Of a stretch of 64,000 nt of DNA, positions 35,190-46,869 are shown piece by piece (within the stretch, counting starts at the first letter, position 1; the number at the start of each line of letters is the position of its first letter). The DNA lies in assembly GCA_038025085.1 (NCBI GenBank), contig CM076142.1:3199501-3263500 (forward strand). The letters are read 5' to 3'. This stretch comes from Tetragonia tetragonoides. Lineage: Eukaryota > Streptophyta > Magnoliopsida > Caryophyllales > Aizoaceae. The translations under genes were made by a program, and so were the position numbers. The notes under the pieces were generated by a model. It had not been told where the DNA came from and searched no databases. It saw nothing but the letters and a program-made list of their open reading frames with translations.

Positions 35190-35443
35190 AGTATGTAAAA
35201 AATTTGGGTAAACCAACATGCCAATAAGACACTGCTAGTTCAGTTAATTGGTGAGGTGTCAGGTATTAGTCAAAGACTTGTTTGTACAGACATGGTTAGT
35301 TATTATCACATTGTCAAGGGATTTGGTTAAGGCCTAATCCCACTTTAACTTGTAGAGGAGAATGGAGATTCGAACCCATGACCTTGCCTTATCAAACCAC
35401 TTAGAAGTAAGATTGGAACCATTAGACCACCACTCTTGTTGGT
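35190..35443 (-). mobile_element. tRNA-derived SINE with intact A and B boxes
   Basis: On the minus strand the head reads ACCAACAAGAGTGGTGG, A box TGGTCTAATGG (complement of 35419-35429) and B box GGGTTCGAATC (about 35367-35377). This tRNA-like head is nearly identical to the SINE at 49086-49365, while the body downstream is unrelated. The 3' limit is approximate, and no target-site duplication was found. Confidence 0.65.
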
Positions 35444-36782
35444 ACACACAACTTGCATACTTAATATTGATTTGCTCCAATTATATGACCACCAATTATT
35501 AAAAAGATATATGAAATGGAACACTAATTAAATAAAGGAATAGATCTTATATGTGCTATGGTCCCTATGGATATTAATCCATTCATTGACAGTTCAAACA
35601 TCATCTTAGCAAACATCATCTTATTAGCACCCAAAAAAGAACATATCATCATCATGATTTTCTATTTAATTCGAAGGCAATGTCAATATTTCAACAAAAA
35701 GTTGACAATTTGATTAAACCATGTGGGAGAAACAGAATTAGCTGATTGGCCTGATGACTTTCAGAAGTCAAAACAAAGAAGAGTTCAAGTTAAAAGAAAA
35801 GGATTTGGATTAACCACTCATGGACCTTAAAGAAAAGGGTTCGTTTACTACTCTATCCAGGCAATGTTATAAATAAAAAATTAAAACAGAAAAGAAAAGT
35901 CAAAACGAAAAGGGAAGCAACGCCAAAACTCAAAATAAAATGTAAACTAAATCATAAACATCAAGGGTCAACCAATCCCTTAACAAACTGATAGACCATG
36001 TCAAATGTCAACACCCATGGGCTGGTCACTGGTGTGTAAAAGGAAGCAACGAGGCTGCTTCAGTCTTTCCTCCTTTTGTTCTCTTGTGGGTAGGCTTTGT
36101 TACTGGTTAAAGCAAATAATATTTTTATGAGGCGGTTTCAAAATGAGGTCACCTCTATAATTATAACGTCATGTTTGTATGAGGCGCTTTATCTTGAGGC
36201 TGTCTTATACGAATTTTTGAATTAATTTTGATCTTGAATAGTTAATTCAATTGTTAATAAGAGATAGAGAAGAATCAAAATCAAAGTTTTCTGGTAATAT
36301 AACAGCATAAGTTATGTATTTGCTCCTAAAATAAGCTACAGTTATTAGGACAAATTCAGTGTAGTAGAATAATGTTAGTGCAAATTCAGTGAATGTGGTT
36401 TAGCTGCTTAGTTGTTAGGCATTTGTGTGTGGTCCATTAAGTTAGCACTTAGCAGCCCATGTGACACAATTTGTTTGCTGTATTTGGAACACATACTATA
36501 TCAATGTCTGGTCACCAAACACTATTCATAGGATTAGAGTCACTAATAAACTACTACAGTACATAGTATTTGATCGACCATGTCAATATACTCTGAGCTT
36601 ATTCTGTCGATTGTTAAGATGTTTCCTATTTCAATTGTGTAATGCGCGAGATGTAAGATGTTGGGATTTGGATTGAGGTCTTGAAGATTGAATGAGACAT
36701 TTTGTTGGGTGGATAAGGTACAAAAAGATTGATAAGAATCGAATTCTCAACTTTACCATTGTGGTATAATATATTGTACTAC

Positions 36783-36962
36783 GAGAGGTGCTATGTGCAA
36801 CCTCAACAATTTGCACCCCTAATCAGAACATGAGACACAATTACTTGTAAAAGAATAAAAAATAAAAAAAGAAAATCATTTTTCCTGCAAGTGCATATGT
36901 ATCATATTCTGATTCAGGGGTGCAAATTACAGACTCAGGTGAGGCTGCACATAGCATCCCTC
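36783..36962. mobile_element. Mutator-like MITE with 10-bp near-perfect TSD
   Basis: A 180-bp element. The left end GAGAGGTGCTATGTGCAACC and right end (complement GAGGGATGCTATGTGCAGCC) pair for over 50 bp with mismatches. Flanks are ATTGTACTAC (36773-36782) and ATTGTATTAC (36963-36972), 9 of 10 identical. No ORF. Confidence 0.75.
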
Positions 36963-36972
36963 ATTGTATTAC

Positions 36973-37624
36973 AAAACTTATGTAGTTTTGGAGTTTTTTT
37001 TACCACAAAAGCTTCAACTTTTTCCCATATACAACTAACCTTAGAAGACTAGCTTGCATGAGTTATTTGCTAGCACTAACATCACATTCTAACAACCCTT
37101 CATTTAAGCAAATTTACTCGTGCAAAGCATGAATGATATTGTGAGGTTATCACAATGGTGGGGTACAATCCAAGTAGCTTGTCATTGTCACATACTCACA
37201 TATCACCTTCTAAAGCTACTTCGCATTTGAAGAACTACCCAACACAATGATAGCAAATTAGCAATACCCAAAAACAACATTTGAAAAATAAACCAAAATT
37301 GACATATTTCCTATACCTACTTCACTCCTACCTTTTATTTTTAAGCGAAGATTCGATTCTCATTCCCAACAGTTTGAGATTCCATTTACGACCCTCCTCC
37401 CAAATTACAGGGTATGTAGGGAAACATAGTATATACTCTAACGGGCTATGTTTTATCCATGTGATTAAATTATTGAACCCAACTTGTGGAGAGTGGAAAC
37501 TAACGTGGTAAAGTGACAGTATTCAGTTAAATTCTTCTCAAATTTAAGCCACTAGAATTCTATCTTTTTCATATCATAGACGAAGCATGAATGGCAACTT
37601 ACCTTTATAACTGGATCTACTTCA

Positions 37625-37656
<32 letters not shown>

Positions 37657-38791
37657 CATTGATCAAAAAGTAATGACACATTCAATAAAAATTAAAAAGA
37701 TATGCAAAACTCCAACTGGAAAACGATTGGAAGTGAGTTGGAAGTGTGAGACATGTCTACTTCTTACCCACACAAGCAACAGATCCAGGCATCGCATCTC
37801 TCAGATCCCAAATTCCCTGACCACACACATTTAATTAAAACCTGGGTCACGTTTATTAGTCATTTAGCACTACCAATAAGAAAATTTCCGTACATTCCCT
37901 AAAGATTATGTACCCAAGATAAAAACTCTTAATCAAAGGTTGAAGTGAAGGTTTGAGGGTTCGAATTTTGCTTTGAGTATGAAAGAGTCTTAGAGCTAAT
38001 TTTTGTAGCCCTCTGATTTAATAAAATGATATTTAATTATCAAAGAAACTATACTTAGTTATCAAATTTTTTTATTTTTGTAAAAAAGCCTTAAATTTCT
38101 TAACCAGATGCGCCATTTTTTGAGATTCTTACAACTACAAGATATACGGGGAAATAATAACTATGATTAACGATAGATACTCTGATAATTGATGTGAACC
38201 GAAAGATTTCCGAAGATAAAAATTCAAGAAAAGATATACTCTATCATGGGAATATGAGATGGATCATATCCTAAAGATGTTGTAGTAGTATTGGTGGAGT
38301 TGATTAAAAGAAGAGTTTTTTACAACTAGCAAAAAGATTCTGGTATGCAAAGTAAACCATAGAACGTGAAAGCAGGATGAGGTTTGGTTGTCGTTCCTCA
38401 TCTTCTTAGCCAGATATATTGGCCTGGTTAGTTTTCAGTCCCTCACGTTTAGGTTGTCTAGCTACCTTCTCATCTTCTTTCTAAAATTCTTTTTTTATTA
38501 TTATTATTTTCTTTTTCATTTCTTTTGTTAGAATAGTGCAAAAAATAAGTGATTTTGTCATTTTAGCTTGGCACAAGAAACAAATCTATTGAAACAGATC
38601 CCCATCTTTGTGCTCAACCAACTCAGCCAAATTGCATTGCATTTTTTCACCCTTATAGATTAGAATTCTGTTGGGTATTTTGTATATGGTCCCACTTTAC
38701 AATTGTCGATTGGGTTGAGATCAAAATAGAAGTGATATGACCTGGATATGGCCGGTTGTTTGGGATTTGAGTTAAATGTTGTAAAGTTAAG
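36973..38791. other. Gene-free spacer
   Basis: No gene is visible. It holds a 30-base A-tract at 37627-37656. A lone B-box-like GGGTTCGAATTTTGC near 37967 lacks a convincing A box. Confidence 0.3.
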
Positions 38792-38973
38792 GGCCCTGTT
38801 TTTTTCAACGGAATGGTGCTGGACGATGAGGAACGGAACGGATTGGAACGAAACGGCGCGGCGCGGATAATTCAAAAATATGTGAGACAAAATGAAGTAC
38901 AGAATGCGGCGCGGATCGAAACGGATTGGAACGAAACGGAATGCAGCATGGAATCGACGAAAAGAACAGGGCC
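38792..38973. mobile_element. Short inverted-repeat element (GGCCCTGTT ends)
   Basis: Ends GGCCCTGTTTTTTTC and GAAAAGAACAGGGCC are largely complementary. The interior contains mirrored GAAACGGATTGGAACGAAAC and CGGCGCGGA units. About 182 bp, unusually GC-rich for its surroundings. No target-site duplication identified. Confidence 0.6.
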
Positions 38974-39653
38974 TGAGTTGGTGTAAAACAGGGTTGATCG
39001 AAATGAATCGAATAGTGTATGTTGCAAAAGTGAAATGAACTTAATTGAACCTTTTACTAAATTGTAAAGGTGAAAAGAATATACAACTGCCTGCTTAATG
39101 TGGATAACTGCATACATACATAGTCATAAGAAATGCTTGTTTCCATAAATGATTGATTTAAGTATTTGGTTATAGAAATTTCTGAACAACGTTGTACGAT
39201 GTAATGTCGTTTCAAACGTTGATCACCAAAAATGTAATGTTTAGGCCAATGAAAAAATGAAATGCGATTTAGGTACTCTTCTTCTTATTTTCTTAATTTT
39301 GTGGGGCTTTGTGGGGAACTAGCACAACGGTATGTCTACCAGAGTTCTTAAACAACTCCTAAAGAATTTACAAACTAGAGGTACATTTTTTCACTTAAAA
39401 AAGTATAAATTGGACTAAATTAAAATGAAAATATTTAAATTGATCTTAATATCTAAGTGGTAATAAATTCCTAAATGAAGTGAACTAAATTAAAGTCATT
39501 TGAAGTCTGAACTGAATTGTTCATATCTGAACTGAAATAAAAGTAAATTTAGGAGAAATGAACTTATGTCATCGGACATTTTAAACTCATCATAAACATA
39601 GCACTTTTCTTAACTAATATGTATGCTTGCTAACTACTAAATAGCCCTCTATT

Positions 39654-40317
39654 ACACGCCTCCTCCTCCTCCTCTCTCTCTCTCTCTCTCTATACAGAAA
39701 AAATCCTAGCCCTCCTTCTTCTTTTGACTCCTCTAGGGACTACCACCGGCAATATTATCGGTGGTTAGCCCATTCGTTGTTGTTTCTTTGCATTCGATCT
39801 AGTTTCTTAGTTTGCTTTTCAATATGATTAGGAATAAACTCTCCTTTGATGAGAGATTATTGAGTCCTCCGCGTTCGTTAGAGTCTTTTAGAATTTGTGT
39901 GGTTCGGGTAGATTTCATGAATCAAGAAGATAAGTTCAATCTACTGTGCCAAAGGGATTTGTATTTCCAAATAACTGCAGCACGTTTTGTGCTTACCTCC
40001 GATCGTAGGGAGAAAAAGGCGGTGACCTCCCGTTTTCTGTATAGCATCTTTTTTGCTATATCAGGGCATTGTCAATCATCGACGAAGCCAATCAAGAAGC
40101 CGATTTCTAGCAGTGATGTTTGGATTGGTAGTCACTTATTATCGACGGAGTTGATCAAGACACCGATTTCTAGTATTGATGGTGGAGTCATATTCATCTT
40201 GTTATAGTAGATTTATACTATGTTCTGTTAGATCTATTTTTGTTTAGAGATATTCATCATTGTAGATGCCGGATGACTTTTTATGAATAAATGAATTTAT
40301 ATTTTCCTTCAAAAAAA
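39654..40317 (+). mobile_element. Poly(A) retroposon with perfect 18-bp TSD
   Basis: A perfect 18-bp direct repeat ACTAAATAGCCCTCTATT (39636-39653 and 40318-40335) brackets a 664-bp insert that ends in seven A. The insert begins with CTCCTCCTCC and (CT)n (39660-39690) and ends ATGAATAAATGAATTTATATTTTCC before the tail, the sort of 3' end seen in plant L1 elements. The TSD and tail show target-primed insertion by LINE machinery. No RT or endonuclease is present, so it is a non-autonomous passenger: an internally deleted LINE, a SINE-like element or a retrotransposed RNA. It holds one 131-codon plus-strand frame (39812-40207) with no recognised domain. Confidence 0.9.
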
Positions 40318-40335
40318 ACTAAATAGCCCTCTATT

Positions 40336-41995
40336 TTTTTATTTTAACCTTCTAAATAGCCTCTATTTTAATTAAAAGCATTAATCTAGAAAAAGTGAAA
40401 AACAATCGTGGCTTTTTTTTTGTGCAAAAAAATAATCGTGACTTTAACATCACTACATACATACATACACCGATCAACAAATCAAATATAAAAAGTTGAA
40501 AAAATAAATAGTATTTCTGTGGTAGTGAGCTTCTGGAATCACATAACTTCATGTGATGTAGAATGTGACTCTTCATACTTCATAAATATATATAGAGTAC
40601 TATGGAATAAGAAAAATCTTTAAAATATTCAGCATTAAAATGCATATATACATACACTTTCTATGTTTTTGTTTGTTTTTGTGGACAAGTTTCAGAATTT
40701 AGTTGTTGCTGAAATTCAGCATACATGTGGAGAATCTTCATTTCCCTTTCTCTTTCCCTTTGAACCTCACTATCAACTGAAGTACTGTACTAATTATCCC
40801 AATCCCTCTTTATTTTCCTTTTTATTTTGTATGCTTTTATTGGTGACTTGGCGTGGATGAATTTCCTTTCAATTCCCTTCTTATAATAAATAGGAATAAA
40901 AAAAAAGTTAAATAAAAGCATTATTAATGGATATAATTCTTGTGGATGGCCAGGCTGAAAATATCAAAATACCTTAAAAAGGAAAAATCCATGATATATA
41001 TCATGGGTTTCATTTAACAAAAGTGACCCCATGAAGTATCTAAAGATCACTTTAATTTGTCCATAGATAGTGGAGAGGACTTAGCCCCTAAGGCCATGGC
41101 CTTATCCTATCAACCATTTTGTTGCTATTTGCGAACGGTCCTTACCTTTGATTCTTTTTTGATACTTACCACAATTTTTTCATGATAAAATGACAATGAG
41201 GGTTAGGAATACTTTACCGTAAATGTATAGAGTTTTTTTCTTTAACAAAATATCGTAGAACTATCTTTCGGTTCACGATAGATGAGTTTCCAAACTTGTG
41301 GAGTTTTTTGTGAATGAAGATTGATGAATGCACACAAATACGATTATTCAATAGTCAATTGTCACTTGTATATCTCCTATCCATGTTTATCGAAACATGT
41401 ATGTTAAAGAAACAAAATGTGTGGCAATCTATTGGAGTTCTCCTAATCAATTACCTAAAATTTTAAGGTACTTATATTTTTGTCCTCTTATTCGATTGGG
41501 TATGGATTAACGACCTTTATTAGTTTTATTAGGTAAATGAAGATATGCATGGTAATTGGTATATATAATTGACCAAACAATAATAATGATCAATTTGAAG
41601 AGGGGCTATTACAAAATTTATCTTCCTAGAGCTAACCGTCAAAAAATATACAAATTTGGTAAGCTTCTCTTATAGTGTATGATACGTTGCAACCTCAAAT
41701 GCCCTTATCCATAAATAAAAGTAGTGGGCAATTAGGCCAAGCACTTCCAATCACCACCAAGTGTCCCCATTCCTTAGGCTTAGAGAAATAAAATAATACT
41801 TTGAAGGGGAAAAAAAAAAAGAAAAGGAAAAAAAAAAAAAGGAAAAAAAAAAGTGTCCATAAAATATGTTTCACATTATTACGTGTCATATGAACCTCCG
41901 CATTGTTTACGACAAGGCAAGTAACACCCAACAAACCAACATAACACACACCTTTTAAATATTTTATTTATATACCAAACTACAAAAATCAAAAC
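40336..41995. other. Gene-free AT-rich spacer
   Basis: No gene is visible. A purine-rich tract (A-runs broken by GG) lies at 41806-41852; the Phe-rich minus-strand frame there is an artefact of it. Confidence 0.3.
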
Positions 41996-42195
41996 TTTTT
42001 TTTTTTTTTGTTAAATCACAGGCTCATCTAGATGTTTTGGGTCAGTATTAATCCTACTCACATCAAGTCGGCTCATGAAAAGATAAAATGACCCACTAAA
42101 TAGCTTCTGTATTCAGAAAATTTGAACTGTTAACCTTATTGGATAATAGTGTCGAACCACTCACACACACCGGACCACCACTTATTGGTTACACA
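41996..42195 (-). mobile_element. tRNA-related SINE, minus strand
   Basis: The T-run at 41996-42009 is the 3' poly(A) tail of a minus-strand element. Read on the minus strand, the head has GTGTGAGTGGTTCGACACT, then AACAGTTCAAATT (B-box-like), then CATGAGCCGACTTGATG in the body. The same head and body occur in the SINE at 43637-44074, which supports a shared family. Confidence 0.6.
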
Positions 42196-42964
42196 AAACT
42201 TAGGTATAGTGGAAACTAGTATAGTTGTATAATAGGCAATAGTATTAGTATATATAAAAAAAAAGAAAGTGGAAATAAAAGTATATATGGTGATGGGTCG
42301 TGCACGTCAACGGTACTTGTGTTTAAGGGTGTCACTCTTCACTACCCAATCAGCATATTCAGATATTCTCTCTTTCTCTCTCCTCTCATGCCCAGTTTCA
42401 TGAGGTTCATACGAGGGTCTACGTTCGCCACGTTAGGGGTTCCTACTTCCTAGGCTCAAAAAACAAAAAAGGAAAAAAAAAGAGTGAAAAGAGGAGAGAG
42501 AAAAGAGTGAAATGACCCTTGCGGCTTTTGGCCCTATAGAAGTTGTGGCCTATATGTCAACCTGCACCTTTTGGGCCGTCTCTCTCTTGCCCATTTTGTG
42601 GGGTCCATTAAACTCACAGTGGCTCTACCAGATCAGATTTAGATTTTATTTTATTTTTATATGGATGGATAATTATAGTTGCAGTTTTTTCAGAGCCTTT
42701 TTTTTTTTTTGCAGGTCCAAATAAACAGTAAGCCAAATGGGAAGAGTAATCGCTTAAGTACTTTGTTACTGCGTAATGGGTGAGCTCATCGTAAATGCGC
42801 AAGCTATTCCTTCCCAACTTGGGCACCTTAATTTCTAACTCTTCAACACTCAAAAGACCAACGATGATAACTTCTACTTGTCCGTGGATAAGATTAATCT
42901 TAGATTCCTTGTTTCTATTGACTCTTCCTCTTAATATAGAATAACTAACCACATACTACATTAT

Positions 42965-43225
42965 TAGTTAGACCTGGCAAACAAATCGGGTCTAGTTCGG
43001 ATTGGGCCATTTTGGATCAATGTCATAAAAAGGGTCGAGTTAGTATTGGACCTGCCATATCGGGTCTTTATTAGTGGGTCGGGTTACAATTTAAAACAAT
43101 TATTAACTCGCAAACCTGGGGTCTCGTGTCGGGTTCGGGTTAGGTAATTTCAAGTTCAAGTCATTAGCATGTCGAATCTTTTCGGGTCGGGTTTCGATTG
43201 GGTCTGAAGCGGGTCGGTCAAATTT
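42965..43225. repeat. Degenerate GGGTC/GGGTTCGGGT low-complexity tract
   Basis: Repeated GGGTCGGGTT-type words over about 260 bp, the opposite-strand counterpart of the tract at 28431-29010. Non-coding. Confidence 0.6.
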
Positions 43226-43636
43226 GCCAACTCTTATGAGTATTACAATATCGTAATATACTTGAAAAAATATTAGATAATCCTGAATGATGCTCATGCC
43301 AGTCTTAATTACTGTTTTCTGGGGATGAATTTAAATGAGTTTCTCTTATTTTTGTGATAAGTGAGAATATTGGTCCAGGATCATGTAATAATTCTTCGTA
43401 ATACTCATTAGTTTGTTTATAGCTTCACATACCTGGCCTGTCATGTACCACGAGCATAGTGTTTGCAATGTTGTAGTACTTCCTAATTCAAACTTGGTCT
43501 AGATTCATCGATCATTTCGTTTTGATAGACATGGATGAATTCTGGCCTATCAAAAAGAAGGAATAGTGAGTTCATCCTTGAGTTCATCCTTGCTAACATC
43601 TTGACATTATTGCTAAAAGTGTGCACAAACTAGTAT

Positions 43637-44074
43637 ATCAACATACTAATAAGTGGTTAGTGTGAGTGGTTCGACACTCCCTTTCTTAAGCAAGGTCGAG
43701 GATTCAAATCTTGTGAATGAAAAATTATTTAGTGGAAATACTATGGCTCCGTTTGATTCACCTGGATAAAACTGATCTGAACTGAACTGAACTTAATTGA
43801 TTTTTTGAGCTTGACCGTTACCCATTTAAAATTCGTCCAAACATAATCAATATTGGACTCATTTGAAAGTATGCTTTGGGATCTTTCCGATGACATAATT
43901 TTCATCATGAAATTATTTCGGAATAAAAAGTTATTTGAGTAATAAAGTTACACATAAACTGAACTGAACTGAATTTAAGTAAAATTAAGGTGAATCAAAC
44001 AAAGCCTATATCCTTTCGTGAGCCGACCCGATGCGAACATGATTATTCTTTCAGGTGAATATGTGATTGAACCA
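43637..44074 (+). mobile_element. tRNA-related SINE interrupted by a MITE
   Basis: Head GTGTGAGTGGTTCGACACT and B-box-like GAGGATTCAAATC, then a body that stops at 43744 and resumes at 44010 with CGTGAGCCGACCCGATG, matching the body of the SINE at 41996-42195. A direct repeat AAACTAGTAT (43627-43636 and 44075-44084) fits a target-site duplication of the whole unit. The 262 bp in between is a separate MITE. Confidence 0.65.
43745..44006. mobile_element. MITE nested inside the SINE
   Basis: Ends GGCTCCGTTTGATTCACC and complementary GGTGAATCAAACAAAGCC, with TAT on both sides (43742-43744 and 44007-44009). Repeated CTGAACTGAA words lie near both ends. Non-coding. The end type and 3-bp duplication suggest PIF/Harbinger, although TAT is not the usual TWA. 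Confidence 0.75.
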
Positions 44075-44867
44075 AAACTAGTATTACAACATTACATGAT
44101 TACTTAATTAACCAATTATGCAGGAAAAGGAATTCAGTAGTAGTATTTTTAGCTTCTATATAAATAAATAAAAATGTTACTAGCTAATCAAGATTATTAC
44201 ACCACGGTGATGGACTGATGGTGTTATTATACATGTTTGAATTCAACCAATTAAAGATTTATTGACATGATTATATCATATTCTCAAGCACATCGAAAAG
44301 ATATGGCATTATTGGCATGTTTACGCGTTATATATATACTGATATTTTCTAAAAGATCATACTTCATAGATATCAAGTGAATGTAATTATTTAAGATGAA
44401 ACATGCCAAAAAAAAATTATGACGGTAGTGTATGTAGAAATGTTTCCATTTGATCCCTTTCATAGTTGGAGTATCCAAAGCCATTCATTAAGCAAGTTAC
44501 GTTTTATATTTGTTTTTTATTTAGTTGGTTGAGAGGGTGTTTAGTTCATGAACCACGAACAATTAAAAAAACAAACAAACAAGATCTTAAGCTTTGATTG
44601 TAAACGTGTGATTATATATTATCAAATCAAGAAACTCGATTTTGAGTCGCATCAAATCCGCGGAAGTTAGCTGGATTATATCAATTGTGACGGTGTGAGA
44701 AGAAGTACAGGGGACAGATGTAGTAGGAAGATTTTAATTTGTTGGTCTCCATCAACTAACAATATACTTTTAACTTAGCTCAAATATCACAACAATATAT
44801 ATTTAGGCTACCAAAATATCACAAAATCTTTTCTAATATGATTTTATGTAATTTTTAGGGTATGTTT

Positions 44868-45099
44868 GTTAGAGTTTACACGGTTAGCTTAGTTTATGTA
44901 TCAATTTAGTTATTTACAATTCAGTTAAATGATATTCAGTTCAGTTCAGTAGTGCTAAATTCAGAAACATACTTTCCGTCTTACATATCTAGTTGTGTTC
45001 AATTCAGTTCTATTGTGTCCAGTTCAGTTCAATAATGTCCAATTTAATAATGTTGAATTCACTTCAATTCTAGTAAGTTATGCTATAACAAACGCACGC
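44868..45099. mobile_element. Tourist-like MITE (diverged), TTA TSD
   Basis: Ends GGGTATGTTTGTTAGAG and (complement) GCGTGCGTTTGTTATAG, with TTA at 44865-44867 and 45100-45102. The interior is full of TTCAGTTCAGT words. The ends match at about 13 of 17 positions, so this is an older copy. Confidence 0.6.
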
Positions 45100-45102
45100 T
45101 TA

Positions 45103-46110
45103 TTAAGACGCTATCACTTTTTAATGAAAAAATACGGATCACAATCACTACTCACCATAAATAATCCATATTGATGCTATTTTTCAGTGAGTTGGTATCA
45201 CACAAAACTCGTTGAATAAATATATATGTAGTGGTATAATAATAAGAAAGAAATTGTCAGCGGGTCATAGGACCTTAGAGAAACAAATAAAACACTTGTT
45301 CAAACTCACATCGATGTGTCCAATAAGATTGATTTGCTTTGGTGGGTGTTGGGTTTCCAGAACCTATCTAACTTTCGAGGAACCATCCCATTTTGGCCAC
45401 ATGTCCAAATGACTTACACTACTAGGAACGTAAACTCCCCAAGCATAAGCTAAAGACACCCCAAGTCACCAACCAACCGATTTTGACCCTCTCCCACCTA
45501 CACGAAATCACCAGTACCAGTTTAAATTTTGGTCTCTAACTCTCTAGAAACAATTCATTGTACCATGTGTCTTGCCAAACTTAGTGCATCATCCAATCAT
45601 TTTACATTTTTTTGTAGAAAATTACTGTATTTGTTAGTACTACTTTGTTAGTAGGAGTACTTAGCAGCCACTCATAATTAACAATTTGTAACATATTCAT
45701 CTAATCTTCATTCGATGGATGATTCATCAATCACTAGTGGTATAGTTTTAACCAGATTAAAAAGGTGATTAAACTCGACAATAGATTATACCCCCAAGCC
45801 CCAATACATACATCTCTAAGAATTTTATTTGAAAAGTACGATGTACGTGTTTGATCTTTATAACAGTATGAAACTCAACTGAAAGATTTATAATACATGT
45901 GAAAAGTATTGTTTATAAAATTGAAGTGAATCAAATTGAAATTAGTATAAATAGTACTACTATATACTTACTCAGATTTTTTTATTTTATTTTTGTTCAA
46001 ACTATATGTACTCAGACTAGTACACATAGAAACATGTCGCAAACAAGTTATGAGAGAAAAAGGCCAAAAATAACTCAACCCAATCGGAAGTCGTGGTATA
46101 TTATATGTAT
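45103..46110. other. Gene-free spacer
   Basis: AT-rich, no gene. A plus-strand reading frame at 45899-46300 runs into the MITE and has no protein-like features. Confidence 0.3.
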
Positions 46111-46286
46111 GGAGAATGATATCCACCCACTGGGTTGGCAACACACCTCTTATTTGTGTCTATCTCTTTTCTCTATTTTCAATTTCTCTCTACTCTATTT
46201 CCTAAGAAATGACATTCAAGGTAGGAGAGAGATAGATACAAAGAAAATGTGGGTTACTCATCCACTGGGTCAACCAAACATTTTCC
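46111..46286. mobile_element. Mutator-like MITE, copy 2, with perfect 9-bp TSD
   Basis: A 176-bp element with ends GGAGAATGATAT and (complement) GGAAAATGTTTGG, flanked by a perfect 9-bp TATATGTAT duplication (46102-46110 and 46287-46295). It is the inverted-orientation relative of 34451-34628. The perfect TSD argues for recent insertion. Confidence 0.8.
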
Positions 46287-46679
46287 TATATGTATATTGA
46301 TATATACTTTCCTAAATAAATACATATTCCTAAACAGATGTAATTTCCTAAACCGATACAATTTCCTAAACAGATACAGTTTTCAAAAAGATTAAATATT
46401 TACATATTTATTATATTCCTCAATTACAACTATTATGGAGTATAATACTACTCTTAACTAAAAGTATGGGGCGTAAAAAATGGAAAATTTCCTAATTTTG
46501 ACAAGCCGGCAGAAACAACTAATAAGGCCAAAAAAATTTATTAGTCTAGTCCTAGTAGTTAGTATTAGTAGTATTGGCACAATATTTCCTTTTTTTTTTG
46601 CTTGCCCTTTTACGTCAACGAACTTCTTAACCACCAAGCCAGGGAAAATTCCTGACGTCACTTCTCCAATTTGCTGATT

Positions 46680-46869
46680 TGGATAATTCCTCACTTCCCT
46701 TATTTCAATTCCCAACACCCCTCCCTATATAAATACCACACGCCCCTCTCTCTCTTTTGGTCCATGTCAAAAACCCACTTCCACAAGAAAAACACAAACA
46801 AAAAACAGAGCAACCAACAAAATAAACAAACAAAAAACAGAGCAAGTTCAATTGCTTGGTATTTAAGCT
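46680..46869 (+). promoter_or_regulatory. Core promoter and leader of the MAPKKK gene
   Basis: TATATAAATA (46726-46735) lies about 135 bp before the ATG at 46870, followed by an A-rich, CAAAAAACAGAGCAA-repeated leader typical of a plant 5' UTR. Confidence 0.65.

Noticed and set aside
35360..35443. Possible tRNA gene (minus strand) with GGTTCGAATC
   Set aside because: A and B boxes are present but no closing acceptor stem or anticodon arm; it is the head of a SINE.
37960..38060. B-box-like GGGTTCGAATTTTGC as another SINE
   Set aside because: No convincing A box, tail or TSD; kept as spacer.
41806..41949. Phe-rich minus-strand ORF (84 aa)
   Set aside because: Product of an A/G tract; no start context or domain.
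45899..46300. 133-codon plus-strand ORF
   Set aside because: AT-rich, runs through a MITE and its TSD, no domain; chance frame.
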